The notes beneath the pieces are model-generated. The model saw nothing but the letters and a program-made list of their open reading frames with translations. It searched no databases and was not told the DNA's origin. Shown in pieces: positions 1 to 7,824 of a stretch of DNA of 64,000 nucleotides (within the stretch, counting starts at the first letter, position 1; each line of letters starts with the position of its first letter). This DNA is from Candidatus Saccharibacteria bacterium UBA2952 (GTDB lineage: Bacteria > Patescibacteriota > Saccharimonadia > Saccharimonadales > Saccharimonadaceae), in contig DEBQ01000004.1 of the NCBI GenBank assembly GCA_002348605.1, forward strand, positions 1 to 64,000. Reading direction: 5' to 3'. A program made the translations under genes and the position numbers.

Positions 1-22
1 AGCACGGTGCCGAATTATAAAG

Positions 23-50
23 AGAGCTTCCGAATAGGAAGCTCTTTTTC
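23..50 (+). terminator. Intrinsic terminator of a gene upstream of the window
   Basis: A perfect 9-base inverted repeat (AGAGCTTCC / GGAAGCTCT) with a 5-base loop is followed by a run of T. It closes a transcript that enters from the left. No coding sequence is visible in the first 85 bases. Confidence 0.85.
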
Positions 51-85
51 TTGTATCCTTTAATTTATACATTACAATAAGCGAT

Positions 86-838
86 ATGCAACCAGAACAA
101 CAAACACTATCGCAAGATGCACAGACCCCGCCACCTACGCCACAGGTTCAACCTCCGCAGCCGCCACAGCCACTGGTCGCGCCTACCCCAGAACCAGTGC
201 CGACACCTCCAAAAAAAACTCATACGACCATGTGGATTATCATTGGCGTATCAATTTTCGTGTTAATTGCGCTCATCGTCGCGGCTGCGTTACTGTATCT
301 TAGTGCCGTCAAAAAGAGTAACGACGACTTTACCCGAGGCAATACCGTCGACAAGCTGACGACGTATAAAGATAACAACACCGGGGTGTCGCTAAAAGTA
401 CCTGAGGGTTGGGACGTCGAAAAGACTAAGCCTGACGATAAGACTGTTGTGCGATTGACGATTCAGCCAACATCCGGATCTTTCGCAAATGCATTCGACC
501 AGCAGCAGGTCATCGATCTGCTATGCCAGACGACATCAAATAGCATGACCAAGCAAAGTTTTGCCAACGCGGTTGTTATGGGTGTGATTCCCAACAAACG
601 GGCCGAAGGTATGACCATATCTAACCAGTCCGAAACGACCATCGGCGGTATGTCGGCGTATCAATTCAACACTACCAAACAAGACGATAAGCAGCGTACG
701 ATCTATTACCATGCTTACTATATGGCAGGAAAAAGTGAAGTATGCAGCATGTATGTTTTGGCTGTCACTTCTGACATGGAACAACTTCCAGTTGAATCAC
801 ATGTCGATGACATTCTCGGCTCTTTCCGTAAAGAGTAG
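86..838 (+). CDS. Membrane-anchored exported protein with proline-rich N-terminus
   Basis: The 250-residue product has a cytoplasmic Pro/Gln-rich stretch (residues 1-45), one transmembrane helix (about 49-74) and an outside domain of about 170 residues containing two cysteines. The outside domain begins like the PsbP/DUF-type domains that read 'TYKDNNTGVSLKVPEGW', but I cannot assign a function. The start is preceded by TACAAT at 73-78, leaving 7 bases before ATG, so the transcript is probably leaderless; no Shine-Dalgarno sequence is present. It lies alone ahead of the carboxypeptidase gene, which has its own -10 box. Function unknown. Confidence 0.75.
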   Translation: MQPEQQTLSQDAQTPPPTPQVQPPQPPQPLVAPTPEPVPTPPKKTHTTMWIIIGVSIFVLIALIVAAALLYLSAVKKSNDDFTRGNTVDKLTTYKDNNTGVSLKVPEGWDVEKTKPDDKTVVRLTIQPTSGSFANAFDQQQVIDLLCQTTSNSMTKQSFANAVVMGVIPNKRAEGMTISNQSETTIGGMSAYQFNTTKQDDKQRTIYYHAYYMAGKSEVCSMYVLAVTSDMEQLPVESHVDDILGSFRKE

Positions 839-896
839 AGTAAACCGTATTCGTCATGACCTTTTAGCATAAAATACTCATGGTAAAATAAGATGG

Positions 897-2798
897 ATGA
901 ACCTTACGGTAATACGGCGCAAGTTTACCGATTTCATAACACAAACACCGAAGAAGTACGCAATTCTTGTAGGGGTAGGTTTTTTCCTTGCCTTGTATGT
1001 ATTAACCTTTGTTGTGCCAAAACCAGTAGTCTTTAGTTATTCGGGCGACAACTGCATTCGTCGCATAAGTCTTTTTCCTCAGCTTTTGAAACAGGAAAAA
1101 GCTGGGTTTGAATTATCTCATAAAGGAATCAAATCTGTCGGAAGCCTTGAGGTGTTAGCTACTCGTGTGTGCTTTAAGGCGACTGAGCCGCCGAAGGCGG
1201 GTTCGAGCATAGTTGCCGAGGCGCCTTTGGGGGTCATCCTGGGCCGCACGACGTACAACATAACCGTTCCCAGCGCACCCAAGGCAAAAACGGAGACGTT
1301 AAAAGCACCGGTTCCGGCTACCAAACCGTTAACGATCAAGCTCTCGTCAAGCGACCGCGTGTACACCTATTACTTAAAGGGCAACGATGACATTACAAGA
1401 TGTACGCCAACGAATGATGGGGTAAGCTGCGATCCGACAGAGCTACGCTTTAAGCAATCGGCATCGTATAAAGTGACTCTGGAGCGATGGTTTGATAACA
1501 AAGTAGTTGAGACGCCTCTTAGCACAACCATTGATACACTGAAAGCCGTCTCAGTAACGAGCGGGACATTAACGAACAAGCAGGTTGTGTACGATAAGCC
1601 AACGAGTTTTACATTTAACACCGACAAACCACTCCGGTCTACTAAAGTCGCTTTAGAAAACGCAAAAGACGGCAGCCCTGTTAAAAACGTCGTGGCAAAG
1701 GTCAGCGGCAAGACATTGACAGTTTCTTTGGCTGAACAGCTGGCACGGGAAAACGCGTATCGCCTTCGTATCGCCTCACTCGAGGCAACCGATGGCAGTA
1801 ATCTAATTGAGCCAATGACGGTAGAGTTCGCGGTGTCAGGGGGACCGAAGGTCGCATCGGTGAATGTAGGCACTTCAAAGGTAGACAGAAACGCCAATAT
1901 AATTCTGACGTTCGACCAACCTATTAGCGACCCCTCGGTCGTCGCAAAATACATTTCGTTTACTGGTGGTACGGCAGTAGTTAGCAGGATAACCGAAACC
2001 CAGATCGCCGTTAAATTAAGTAGTTTGCCCCTATGCCAAGCGTTTTCAATCACTGTTTTAAAGGACTTTCCAAGTAAATATTCTATCGCTACGAAATCTG
2101 ACTGGAAGTTTTCATCCCGTACGATTTGCCATACCACTGGCATATATGGGTATTCACTGAAAGGTAGGCCTCTTGTTGCTTACTATTTTGGGGCTTCCGG
2201 GCCGGTTACTATGTATGTCGGTGCGATTCATGGTAACGAATCAAGTTCTAGCGTGCTGATGAAATCATGGATCGATGAACTCGAGGCGAATCCGGCCAAG
2301 CTGTCTGGAAAGCGTGTCGTCGTTGTTCCTACCACCAATCCGGACGGGGTGGCGGCTGGAACCCGTACGAATTCACGCGGGGTCAACCTAAGCCGTAATT
2401 TCCCGACAAGCAACTGGACGAGCGATATTAATGATACGGATGGAAAGCATATCGGTGGGGGCGGGTCGGCTCCTCTGAGTGAACCGGAATCAAAGGCCCT
2501 CGCTGTTCTGACGAGCCAATTAAGTCCGCGGCTTTTGTTGTCGTTCCATGCAGTCGGCAATTTGGTCATCGGTGACCCCGGGGGGCTTTCGGCAACGATG
2601 GCCGCGAAGTACGCATCCATGGTCGGATACCGTAACGCGACTGGTACCAGCTCATCGACATTTGACTACGACATTACGGGGGCGTATGAAGACTGGTCAT
2701 ACCGGAATATGGGTATTCAAAGCATGGTAATCGAGCTAGGGAGCTACACGTATGCGAGCATAGGTACGCATCGTCAGGCGCTCTGGGCAATGCTCTAG
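897..2798 (+). CDS. Exported M14-family zinc carboxypeptidase with Ig-like domains
   Basis: The 633-residue protein has an N-terminal membrane anchor (about 21-40), a middle region with Ig-like beta-sandwich repeats (several 'T-x-T-F-N/D-x-P-L/I' strands of the SbsA/Big type, about 220-420) and a C-terminal peptidase M14 domain. The M14 zinc ligands and catalytic residues are present: HGNE (H445, E448), the NPDG and NxRGVNLSRNFP substrate-binding segments, H551 in LLSFHA, and E613 in the IELGSY motif. Family members cleave peptides, including gamma-D-Glu-diamino acid bonds of peptidoglycan, so an extracellular role on cell wall or host peptides is plausible but inferred. An extended -10 box (TGGTAAAAT, 881-889) ends 7 bases before the ATG, so the mRNA looks leaderless. 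A metzincin gene follows immediately. Confidence 0.88.
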   Translation: MNLTVIRRKFTDFITQTPKKYAILVGVGFFLALYVLTFVVPKPVVFSYSGDNCIRRISLFPQLLKQEKAGFELSHKGIKSVGSLEVLATRVCFKATEPPKAGSSIVAEAPLGVILGRTTYNITVPSAPKAKTETLKAPVPATKPLTIKLSSSDRVYTYYLKGNDDITRCTPTNDGVSCDPTELRFKQSASYKVTLERWFDNKVVETPLSTTIDTLKAVSVTSGTLTNKQVVYDKPTSFTFNTDKPLRSTKVALENAKDGSPVKNVVAKVSGKTLTVSLAEQLARENAYRLRIASLEATDGSNLIEPMTVEFAVSGGPKVASVNVGTSKVDRNANIILTFDQPISDPSVVAKYISFTGGTAVVSRITETQIAVKLSSLPLCQAFSITVLKDFPSKYSIATKSDWKFSSRTICHTTGIYGYSLKGRPLVAYYFGASGPVTMYVGAIHGNESSSSVLMKSWIDELEANPAKLSGKRVVVVPTTNPDGVAAGTRTNSRGVNLSRNFPTSNWTSDINDTDGKHIGGGGSAPLSEPESKALAVLTSQLSPRLLLSFHAVGNLVIGDPGGLSATMAAKYASMVGYRNATGTSSSTFDYDITGAYEDWSYRNMGIQSMVIELGSYTYASIGTHRQALWAML

Positions 2799-2819
2799 TC
2801 GGCCATGTATAGTAATATC

Positions 2820-3536
2820 ATGCGAAAAATTGCTTTGGCGGCAGGTTGTATTGGACTGATAAGCGGTTTGATATTCTTGACGCCCTATGTCGTGCAAGCC
2901 GAAGGTGCGGCAAACCCAGCAGATTATTCGACCATGCGCGAAACGATCGTTGCAATCAAACTGCCTGATATTCCCCAGCCAGATTGGCTAAAGCAACAGT
3001 TGGCAGCCGAAGCTGCAGCACAGGCAGCGGCGCACAAGGCCGCATCAACCGTTACCGTGACCTACGATGTCATGACTAAGGGCGCGGTGTACGCCAGCCT
3101 AAGCGAGTTCAAGCTGCAGGCCAACCAAACGCTGAATGATCCCCGGGGATGGTCACGTATGAACGTCAAGTTTGTCGAAGTCGCCAGCGGCGGGCGGTTT
3201 ACCCTGGTTCTAGCCGAGGCAAGTCAACTGCCAACGTTTTCGAGCGGATGTAGCAGCGACTATAGTTGCCGGGCCGGTAGGTACGTGGTTATTAACCAAG
3301 ACCGCTGGATGGGGGCGACATCGAGCTGGAATTCAGCCGGCGGTTCCTTGCGTGACTACCGGCATATGGTTGTGAACCACGAAACCGGTCATTGGCTGGG
3401 GCACGGCCACCAAGACTGTAAGGGGGCCGGGCAGCCCGCGCCGGTTATGCAGCAGCAATCAATCGATTTACAGGGGTGTAAGTTTAACCCGTGGCCGCTC
3501 TCATCTGAATTAATGTCGAGCCAGTTAGGTATCTGA
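2820..3536 (+). CDS. Secreted DUF3152-type metzincin metalloprotease
   Basis: The 238-residue product has a signal peptide with a VQA cleavage site near residue 27 and the zinc motif HETGHWLGHGH (H187, H191, H197), an exact HExxHxxGxxH metzincin signature, followed by a PVMQQQ Met-turn. This arrangement and four cysteines match the DUF3152 family, best known from actinobacteria. I chose the ATG at 2820 over the in-frame ATG at 2805 because it begins a normal signal peptide and because TATAGT (2808-2813) ends 6 bases before it, predicting a leaderless message that overlaps the end of the carboxypeptidase region. It is likely an outside-acting protease working beside the M14 enzyme; the substrate is unknown. 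Confidence 0.85.
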   Translation: MRKIALAAGCIGLISGLIFLTPYVVQAEGAANPADYSTMRETIVAIKLPDIPQPDWLKQQLAAEAAAQAAAHKAASTVTVTYDVMTKGAVYASLSEFKLQANQTLNDPRGWSRMNVKFVEVASGGRFTLVLAEASQLPTFSSGCSSDYSCRAGRYVVINQDRWMGATSSWNSAGGSLRDYRHMVVNHETGHWLGHGHQDCKGAGQPAPVMQQQSIDLQGCKFNPWPLSSELMSSQLGI

Positions 3537-3538
3537 TT

Positions 3539-4264
3539 ATGAAAAAATTCATGCAAGCCCACGCAAAGCTCATTATCGGCATACTACTACTCCTGGTACT
3601 CGTATTTGCGTGGCTGTGGTTTGCTGGCAATGCCCGTCAGCAGACGAGTTTTCGTCGGACGAGCGAACGGGTTAGTCAGGTAAGGGACTTGGCTAAAAAG
3701 TCGTACGCTGGCACACGGACCAACAGGGTTGCGGCGCTAACGAAGCTCGCCGGTCTGCCACAGGATAATTTATGCCGTGGTGATTGGTGGAACGATTGGC
3801 AACAGACGCTCGTACCGACTATAAAAAACGATGCGCAGGCATGCAAAGCCAAAGAAGAAAAGTTGGTAAAGGTTATTCGGGCAGCAAGCGAAACAAATCG
3901 CTACCTGACCGATGAAGCCAAGATAGCAAAGCACCTTCAGTTATTGATAGTGGACAATGCGGCCCTAGGTTGGCCTACGAAGGCCAAAAAGGCCGCCGAG
4001 AGCGCTTTAAGTAACGTGAATGGTATTCGGGTAGTTTCCGCCGTTAAACCCGTTCAGACAGCCGCAAAAACGCGTATAGAGGCCATAATTTCGGCATGGA
4101 ATGCACTACATACGGCGTCAGATAAAAATGACAAGACCGCCTACTTGTCAGCGGAGGCAACACTAGAGCAGGCTTATGCTGACCTCGCTGCAATCGCCGA
4201 CGTGTCAGACACTGCCTTAAGCAAGCAATTGAACCTATACTTACGCGCCACTACAGCGATCTGA
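3539..4264 (+). CDS. Membrane-anchored helical protein of unknown function
   Basis: The 241-residue protein has one N-terminal transmembrane helix (about 11-30) and an all-helical, Ala/Lys-rich outside part with two cysteine residues in a conserved-looking 'LCRGDWWNDWQ' segment. It starts two bases after the metzincin stop codon, so it is translated from the same mRNA and completes a three-gene exported-protein cluster. I do not recognise the family. A hairpin with a poor T-tract follows at 4285-4312. Confidence 0.75.
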   Translation: MKKFMQAHAKLIIGILLLLVLVFAWLWFAGNARQQTSFRRTSERVSQVRDLAKKSYAGTRTNRVAALTKLAGLPQDNLCRGDWWNDWQQTLVPTIKNDAQACKAKEEKLVKVIRAASETNRYLTDEAKIAKHLQLLIVDNAALGWPTKAKKAAESALSNVNGIRVVSAVKPVQTAAKTRIEAIISAWNALHTASDKNDKTAYLSAEATLEQAYADLAAIADVSDTALSKQLNLYLRATTAI

Positions 4265-4460
4265 CCTCAGTTAAATCAAATAAAAACGACCCGTCTCGCA
4301 GAGCAGGTCGTTGTTTCACGTCTGAATCAGGTTTCTAGATCCAAACAGGTGCCTTAGTACGAGTGATAATTCGCAGTAATCACACGGACTGTCTCTAATA
4401 TATAGCACCGTATGCATAAGTACAATACCTTTTAAAACATAAAAATGTATATGGTAAACG
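4265..4460 (+). other. Intergenic stretch with a weak terminator hairpin
   Basis: This is the left part of the 312-base gap before the KGG-type gene. AACGACC (4285-4291) pairs with GGTCGTT (4306-4312), with a CTC/GAG inner pair in the loop; the following TTGTTTC is a poor U-tract. The rest (about 4330-4460) is A+T-rich, and I see no gene or repeat in it. Confidence 0.5.
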
Positions 4461-4489
4461 TTGACAAAAAGCCTATGCTATGCTAATAT
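4461..4489 (+). promoter_or_regulatory. Strong promoter of the KGG-type gene
   Basis: TTGACA (4461-4466), a 17-base spacer and TGC-TAATAT (4481-4489) form a near-consensus sigma-70 promoter with an extended -10. Transcription should start near 4496, giving a leader of about 80 bases. Confidence 0.85.
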
Positions 4490-4547
4490 AGTTTCATACA
4501 CATCTCGTATGTGAGGTAATTGGAGGGCCGACCGCTGTTAAGTGAGA

Positions 4548-4571
4548 GGCTCTTTTTAATAGAAGGGAGCC
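4548..4571 (+). promoter_or_regulatory. Hairpin masking the ribosome binding site of the KGG-type gene
   Basis: GGCTCTTTT (4548-4556) can pair with AAGGGAGCC (4563-4571) around a 6-base loop, giving 9 pairs including two G-U. The right arm contains the only Shine-Dalgarno sequence (AAGGGAG), 6-8 bases before the ATG at 4577. Masking of this kind is typical of thermosensors and of leaders opened by a ligand or protein. Which applies here cannot be seen. Confidence 0.55.
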
Positions 4572-4576
4572 TAGAA

Positions 4577-4786
4577 ATGGCTGGAACAGTAACTGGTGGC
4601 AAGAAAGCTGCCGCTAAAAACCTTGCAAAAGACCCTAACTTCTACGCGAAGATCGGTCGTAAGGGTGGACAGAACGGTAAGACCGGTGGCTTCGCCGCTA
4701 ACCCGGAACTGGCTCGTATTGCCGGTGCCAAGGGTGGTCGCATCTCTCGCCGCCGTAAGGCTAGCGACACCATAAAAGCTGCCTAA
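4577..4786 (+). CDS. KGG-repeat small basic stress protein
   Basis: This 69-residue, very basic, glycine-rich protein carries repeated K-G-G motifs (GRKGGQNGKTGG, GAKGGRISRRR) like the con-10/GsiB-type general stress proteins. These are small hydrophilic proteins linked to desiccation and stress tolerance; some have been suggested to bind nucleic acids. An in-frame TTG exists at 4520, but the ATG at 4577 has the Shine-Dalgarno sequence AAGGGAG and begins the conserved part. A strong promoter, a long leader with a hairpin over the ribosome binding site and a good terminator make it a tightly controlled, potentially very abundant product. Confidence 0.82.
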   Translation: MAGTVTGGKKAAAKNLAKDPNFYAKIGRKGGQNGKTGGFAANPELARIAGAKGGRISRRRKASDTIKAA

Positions 4787-4803
4787 ATAGCTTTTACACA
4801 TTG

Positions 4804-4831
4804 AAAAACACCCCGCCAATGGGGTGTTTTT
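4804..4831. terminator. Bidirectional intrinsic terminator
   Basis: AAAAACACCCC pairs with GGGGTGTTTTT around a 6-base loop. It has an A-run on the left and a T-run on the right, so it ends both the KGG-type gene from the left and the leftward metalloprotease gene whose stop is at 4835. Confidence 0.9.
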
Positions 4832-4834
4832 CGT

Positions 4835-5296
4835 TTAGGTGATTCTGTAGCGCCGTAATTGACAGCTGCGCGCCTCATTCACTTTCCATGATTTCAGGCA
4901 GGTGACACAGCGGTATTCACGTTTCTTAACCTGTAAGCCGTTTGATCCGCAGTGTGGGCAAGTGCTTCGAGAGTGCAGCCAGTCGCGATAGGTGTCCATA
5001 TCGTAGTGCAGAATGCTGGCTGGGATGCGAACTCCGTAGCGCGCAGCCATATCTACCTTTGCAAGTTGCCAGGCGTCACGTTCCATAGCGATAAGGTCGA
5101 TGTCTCGGTCATACTTGGTGTGGTTCAGGGTGGCGTGGCTAATTTCGTGCAGCAGATGGGCGTCGAAGTAGGGGTCGTCGATGTCGTAGACGATGGTGCG
5201 TTTTTCAGGCTGCCACTCGAAACGCTCACCATTTTCGAAGGTCAAATCAGCAAAATCTTCGCTTACGCGATCAAGTAGCGACGGAGTCGAGAGCAT
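4835..5296 (-). CDS. Small HEISH zinc metalloprotease with C-terminal zinc ribbon
   Basis: The 153-residue protein has a zincin motif HEISH (H50, E51, H54) with a plausible third ligand in MERDAW (E72), followed by a zinc ribbon made of C113-x2-C116 and C130-x2-C133. The layout resembles ImmA/IrrE- or SprT-like intracellular zincins; the exact family is uncertain. No signal peptide is present, so it should act in the cytoplasm. Its start lies 26 bases inside the end of the ROK-kinase gene, a clear sign of coupled translation. The functional link between the two is not obvious. Confidence 0.72.
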   Translation of the reverse strand: MLSTPSLLDRVSEDFADLTFENGERFEWQPEKRTIVYDIDDPYFDAHLLHEISHATLNHTKYDRDIDLIAMERDAWQLAKVDMAARYGVRIPASILHYDMDTYRDWLHSRSTCPHCGSNGLQVKKREYRCVTCLKSWKVNEARSCQLRRYRIT

Positions 5297-6080
5297 GGTA
5301 GTAACATCCGTATATGACGGCTTCTTCAGGGTGGGCTGCCACGTAAAACTGGGGGTAGACGAACGTCTCGGGTAGGTATGACTTCAAAATTTCTTCGAAC
5401 TTCGCACGGAATTTCTCAAAATGTCCACCGAACCCACCACCAATGATGACCACATCGGGCTGCAAGACAGGAATCAGCGTTAAAAAGCCACGTGACACGC
5501 GTTCGGCGATTTCATCCCAAGAGCTAGGGTCGGTAATTTCACTTGCGAGCTTGCCGTATGCTTTCACAATGGAGCTACCGCTTGCGAAATCTTCCCAGTC
5601 CTGAAGCTGGCCTTGGAATTCCATGTACGCGTGGCCACCTTCGGAACGACGTAACCAGGGATCAATTTGCCCGTCACGGATGACACCGGTGCCAATTCCG
5701 GTGCTCAGCGTCACATACAAGCAAAAGCGAGGGGTCTCGGGAAGGGCACGGCTTTCGGCCAACCCGGCAAGATTAGCGTCGTTTTCTATGATGACGGGCA
5801 CGTCGAACCGTGCTTTAAGTTCGGCACCAACGTCGAAGCCTTTCCACCCCAAGTTACCGCACCACTTTACGACTCCATTTTCGGTAATGCCTGGAATCGC
5901 CAACGATATCAGGGTCGGTGCTTGGCTGTCTAATAACATTTCGATGGTTGCGGAGAGTTCCCGTATGTAATCTACCGGTTCGGGAGGTGTCGGGAACTTG
6001 TGCTTGGCCGTGACCTGCCCATCGGTATTAAAGGTTGCAACCAGCGTTTTCGTACCACCCGTGTCTACCGTTACGATCAT
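5271..6080 (-). CDS. ROK-family sugar kinase-like protein
   Basis: The 269-residue protein has the actin-fold phosphate loop DTGGTKT (6-12), the catalytic aspartate in IENDAN (D101), the STGIGTG segment and an ExGH motif (E147-GG-H150). The cysteine cluster that binds zinc in classical ROK glucokinases is absent after the ExGH motif, so specificity (glucose, another sugar or polyphosphate-dependent) is open. On the minus strand TACACT lies 8 bases before the ATG, predicting a leaderless mRNA; the zincin gene overlaps its 3' end. Confidence 0.8.
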   Translation of the reverse strand: MIVTVDTGGTKTLVATFNTDGQVTAKHKFPTPPEPVDYIRELSATIEMLLDSQAPTLISLAIPGITENGVVKWCGNLGWKGFDVGAELKARFDVPVIIENDANLAGLAESRALPETPRFCLYVTLSTGIGTGVIRDGQIDPWLRRSEGGHAYMEFQGQLQDWEDFASGSSIVKAYGKLASEITDPSSWDEIAERVSRGFLTLIPVLQPDVVIIGGGFGGHFEKFRAKFEEILKSYLPETFVYPQFYVAAHPEEAVIYGCYYHALDSVAT

Positions 6081-6173
6081 ATACCTTCAGTGTAGCAGAC
6101 GGGGGCGGGAAGTTGTAATGCGTTGCCAAAGTTGGTAAGCTATTGCATAAGATATAACTGCGGGAGAAACGTT

Positions 6174-6599
6174 ATGCGAGGACGATATCAGGGTGGTGAG
6201 AATGGTTCATTGGCCGGCTTCATTATCGTCGGTGTGTTGTTGGCACTGGTGCTAGTCGGTGGTATTTACGGGTTGAATCGGTATAACGCCCAAAAAGCGT
6301 CGGAAGAAACAACGGCAAGTCAGGACGACAAGAAGACGCAAGACACACCGAAAAATAGCGATCAAACCGCCAAAAAAGATGATTCAGATAAGAGTACATC
6401 AAGCAGTTCGGACAAAACGCAGCCTGATATACCAAAGGACAGTGGTACATCGACGAACTCAAGCACTTCGAATCAGGGTGCCGAATCGAATGCTTTGCCA
6501 CAAACGGGGCCGTCAGATGTCATGACAACTATGGTGACCGTTGCACTCCTAGCATTCGCCGCCGCGCACTTCGTGCAGGCCCACCGCGCTCTCTCCTAG
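6174..6599 (+). CDS. LPQTG surface protein with Ser/Thr-rich stalk
   Basis: The 141-residue product has an N-terminal hydrophobic helix (about 12-34), a low-complexity Ser/Thr/Asp/Lys stalk (about 40-107), then LPQTG (108-112), a hydrophobic helix and a short polar tail ending in HRALS. This is a sortase-type sorting signal, although the tail is less basic than usual. I chose the ATG at 6174 because GGGAG precedes it by 7 bases; an upstream in-frame codon at 6123 would add an unlikely cysteine-containing leader. It has no catalytic domain. It may be a wall-linked spacer or adhesin; no sortase gene is in the window. Confidence 0.75.
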   Translation: MRGRYQGGENGSLAGFIIVGVLLALVLVGGIYGLNRYNAQKASEETTASQDDKKTQDTPKNSDQTAKKDDSDKSTSSSSDKTQPDIPKDSGTSTNSSTSNQGAESNALPQTGPSDVMTTMVTVALLAFAAAHFVQAHRALS

Positions 6600-6619
6600 A
6601 CATTTTTCCTCTTATAGAG

Positions 6620-6711
6620 TACAATGACGCGTAGTCAGGGAGGCCGTTCCGACGACTCATGTAGGACGGACCCCAACTAATATTAATTAACAAAGGAGTC
6701 TTCTTAGACTT
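6620..6711 (+). promoter_or_regulatory. Promoter and structured leader of rpsA
   Basis: TACAAT (6620-6625) is followed by a leader of about 80 bases. It contains CCGTTCC and GGACGG segments able to pair, and AAAGGAG (about 6690-6696), set unusually far (about 13 bases) from the ATG. S1 autoregulation through its leader is known in other bacteria; here it is only suggested. Confidence 0.5.
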
Positions 6712-7773
6712 ATGGCAAACGCCCTTACAATGGATGACCTGCTCGCACAAGAAAGCGGTGTCAAGCAACTGGTCGCCGGTGAAACCATCACCGGAACCGT
6801 ATTATCAGTTAAAAAACACGAGGTACTGGTTGACCTCGGCGCTCAAGGTGTCGGTTTGGTCCCACGCCGCGAAGTCGGTTTTGGGAAGTCGCTGAACGAA
6901 GGTGATGAAGTTACCGCCAGCATCGTCGACTCTGAGCTCGAAAACGGCTACAGCCTGCTGAGCCTCCGGAAAGCCGCCAAGGACCGCGGTTGGGAAGAAG
7001 TTATCGTTAAAGCCGAGGCTGGCGAAGTCATTGACGTTACCCCATACGACGCCAATCGTGGCGGCCTGTTGGTTGAATACGAAGGTGTCCGCGGATTCCT
7101 GCCGGTATCTCAGCTGTCTGCCGAGCACTACCCACGTGTCGGCTCAAGCGACAAGGACGAGATTCTGCAGCGCCTGAACGCCCTGATTGGTAAAGAAATG
7201 AAAGTCCGCATTTTGGACGCTGACCGCCGTGCTAACAAGCTGATTTTCAGTGAAAAAGAAGCTATCAAAGACGGCCTAGCAGAACGCTTTGCCAACCTGA
7301 AGGTCGGTGACAGCGTAAAGGGTGTCGCAACCGGTGTCGTTGACTTCGGTGTATTCGTGAACGTCGACGGTATCGAAGGTCTGGTTCACATTTCTGAGAT
7401 TAGCTGGGAACGCGTTAACAACCCAAGCGACTATGTAAAAGTCGGCGACACGCTTGAAGCTAAGATTATCTCTATCGACAAAGACCGCCTAAGCCTCAGC
7501 ATGAAGCAGCTGACCAAAGACCCATGGCTCGACGAAGTCGAAGCTATGAAGCCAGGCAACAAGGTTGAAGGTACGGTCACTCGTATTACGCCGTTCGGTG
7601 CTTTCGTACAGCTTAGCCCAGCAGTCGAAGCTCTGGTTCACATCTCTGAAATGGGTGCGACCGACGGCGTTGACCCTGAAAAGGTCTTTACCTTGAACGA
7701 GCGCAAAGAATTCACCGTTCTTGACGTCGACCGCGACAACCGCAAGATCTCACTCAGTCTCAAGAAAAAGTAA
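6712..7773 (+). CDS. rpsA: 30S ribosomal protein S1
   Basis: The 353-residue protein consists of four S1/OB-fold RNA-binding repeats (roughly 19-87, 100-172, 188-258 and 274-347). The repeats show the typical 'G-x-V-x-x-I/V-x-x-F-G-x-F-V' and 'GLVHISE' signatures; the third and fourth are the most canonical. Four repeats is the form common outside the proteobacteria, which have six. It binds mRNA at the ribosome and helps initiation, which is of interest in a genome with many leaderless genes. infB follows 51 bases downstream, separated by a GCTCGG/CCGAGC hairpin (7791-7807) without a U-tract, so the two may be cotranscribed. Confidence 0.95.
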   Translation: MANALTMDDLLAQESGVKQLVAGETITGTVLSVKKHEVLVDLGAQGVGLVPRREVGFGKSLNEGDEVTASIVDSELENGYSLLSLRKAAKDRGWEEVIVKAEAGEVIDVTPYDANRGGLLVEYEGVRGFLPVSQLSAEHYPRVGSSDKDEILQRLNALIGKEMKVRILDADRRANKLIFSEKEAIKDGLAERFANLKVGDSVKGVATGVVDFGVFVNVDGIEGLVHISEISWERVNNPSDYVKVGDTLEAKIISIDKDRLSLSMKQLTKDPWLDEVEAMKPGNKVEGTVTRITPFGAFVQLSPAVEALVHISEMGATDGVDPEKVFTLNERKEFTVLDVDRDNRKISLSLKKK

Positions 7774-7824
7774 TGCGTACACTATAAGCCGCTCGGCGCG
7801 TCCGAGCAGAAAGGAAGCGCCGAT

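Noticed and set aside
4311..4326. TGTTTCACGT half of a parS-like sequence
   Set aside because: Ten bases match the parS consensus TGTTTCACGTGAAACA but the right half has five mismatches, so ParB binding is unlikely. A similar match near 21509 is inside a coding region with four mismatches.
4520..4576. Extended N-terminus of the KGG-type protein from TTG 4520
   Set aside because: It has no ribosome binding site, would include the regulatory hairpin in coding sequence and lengthens a protein that matches its family from ATG 4577.
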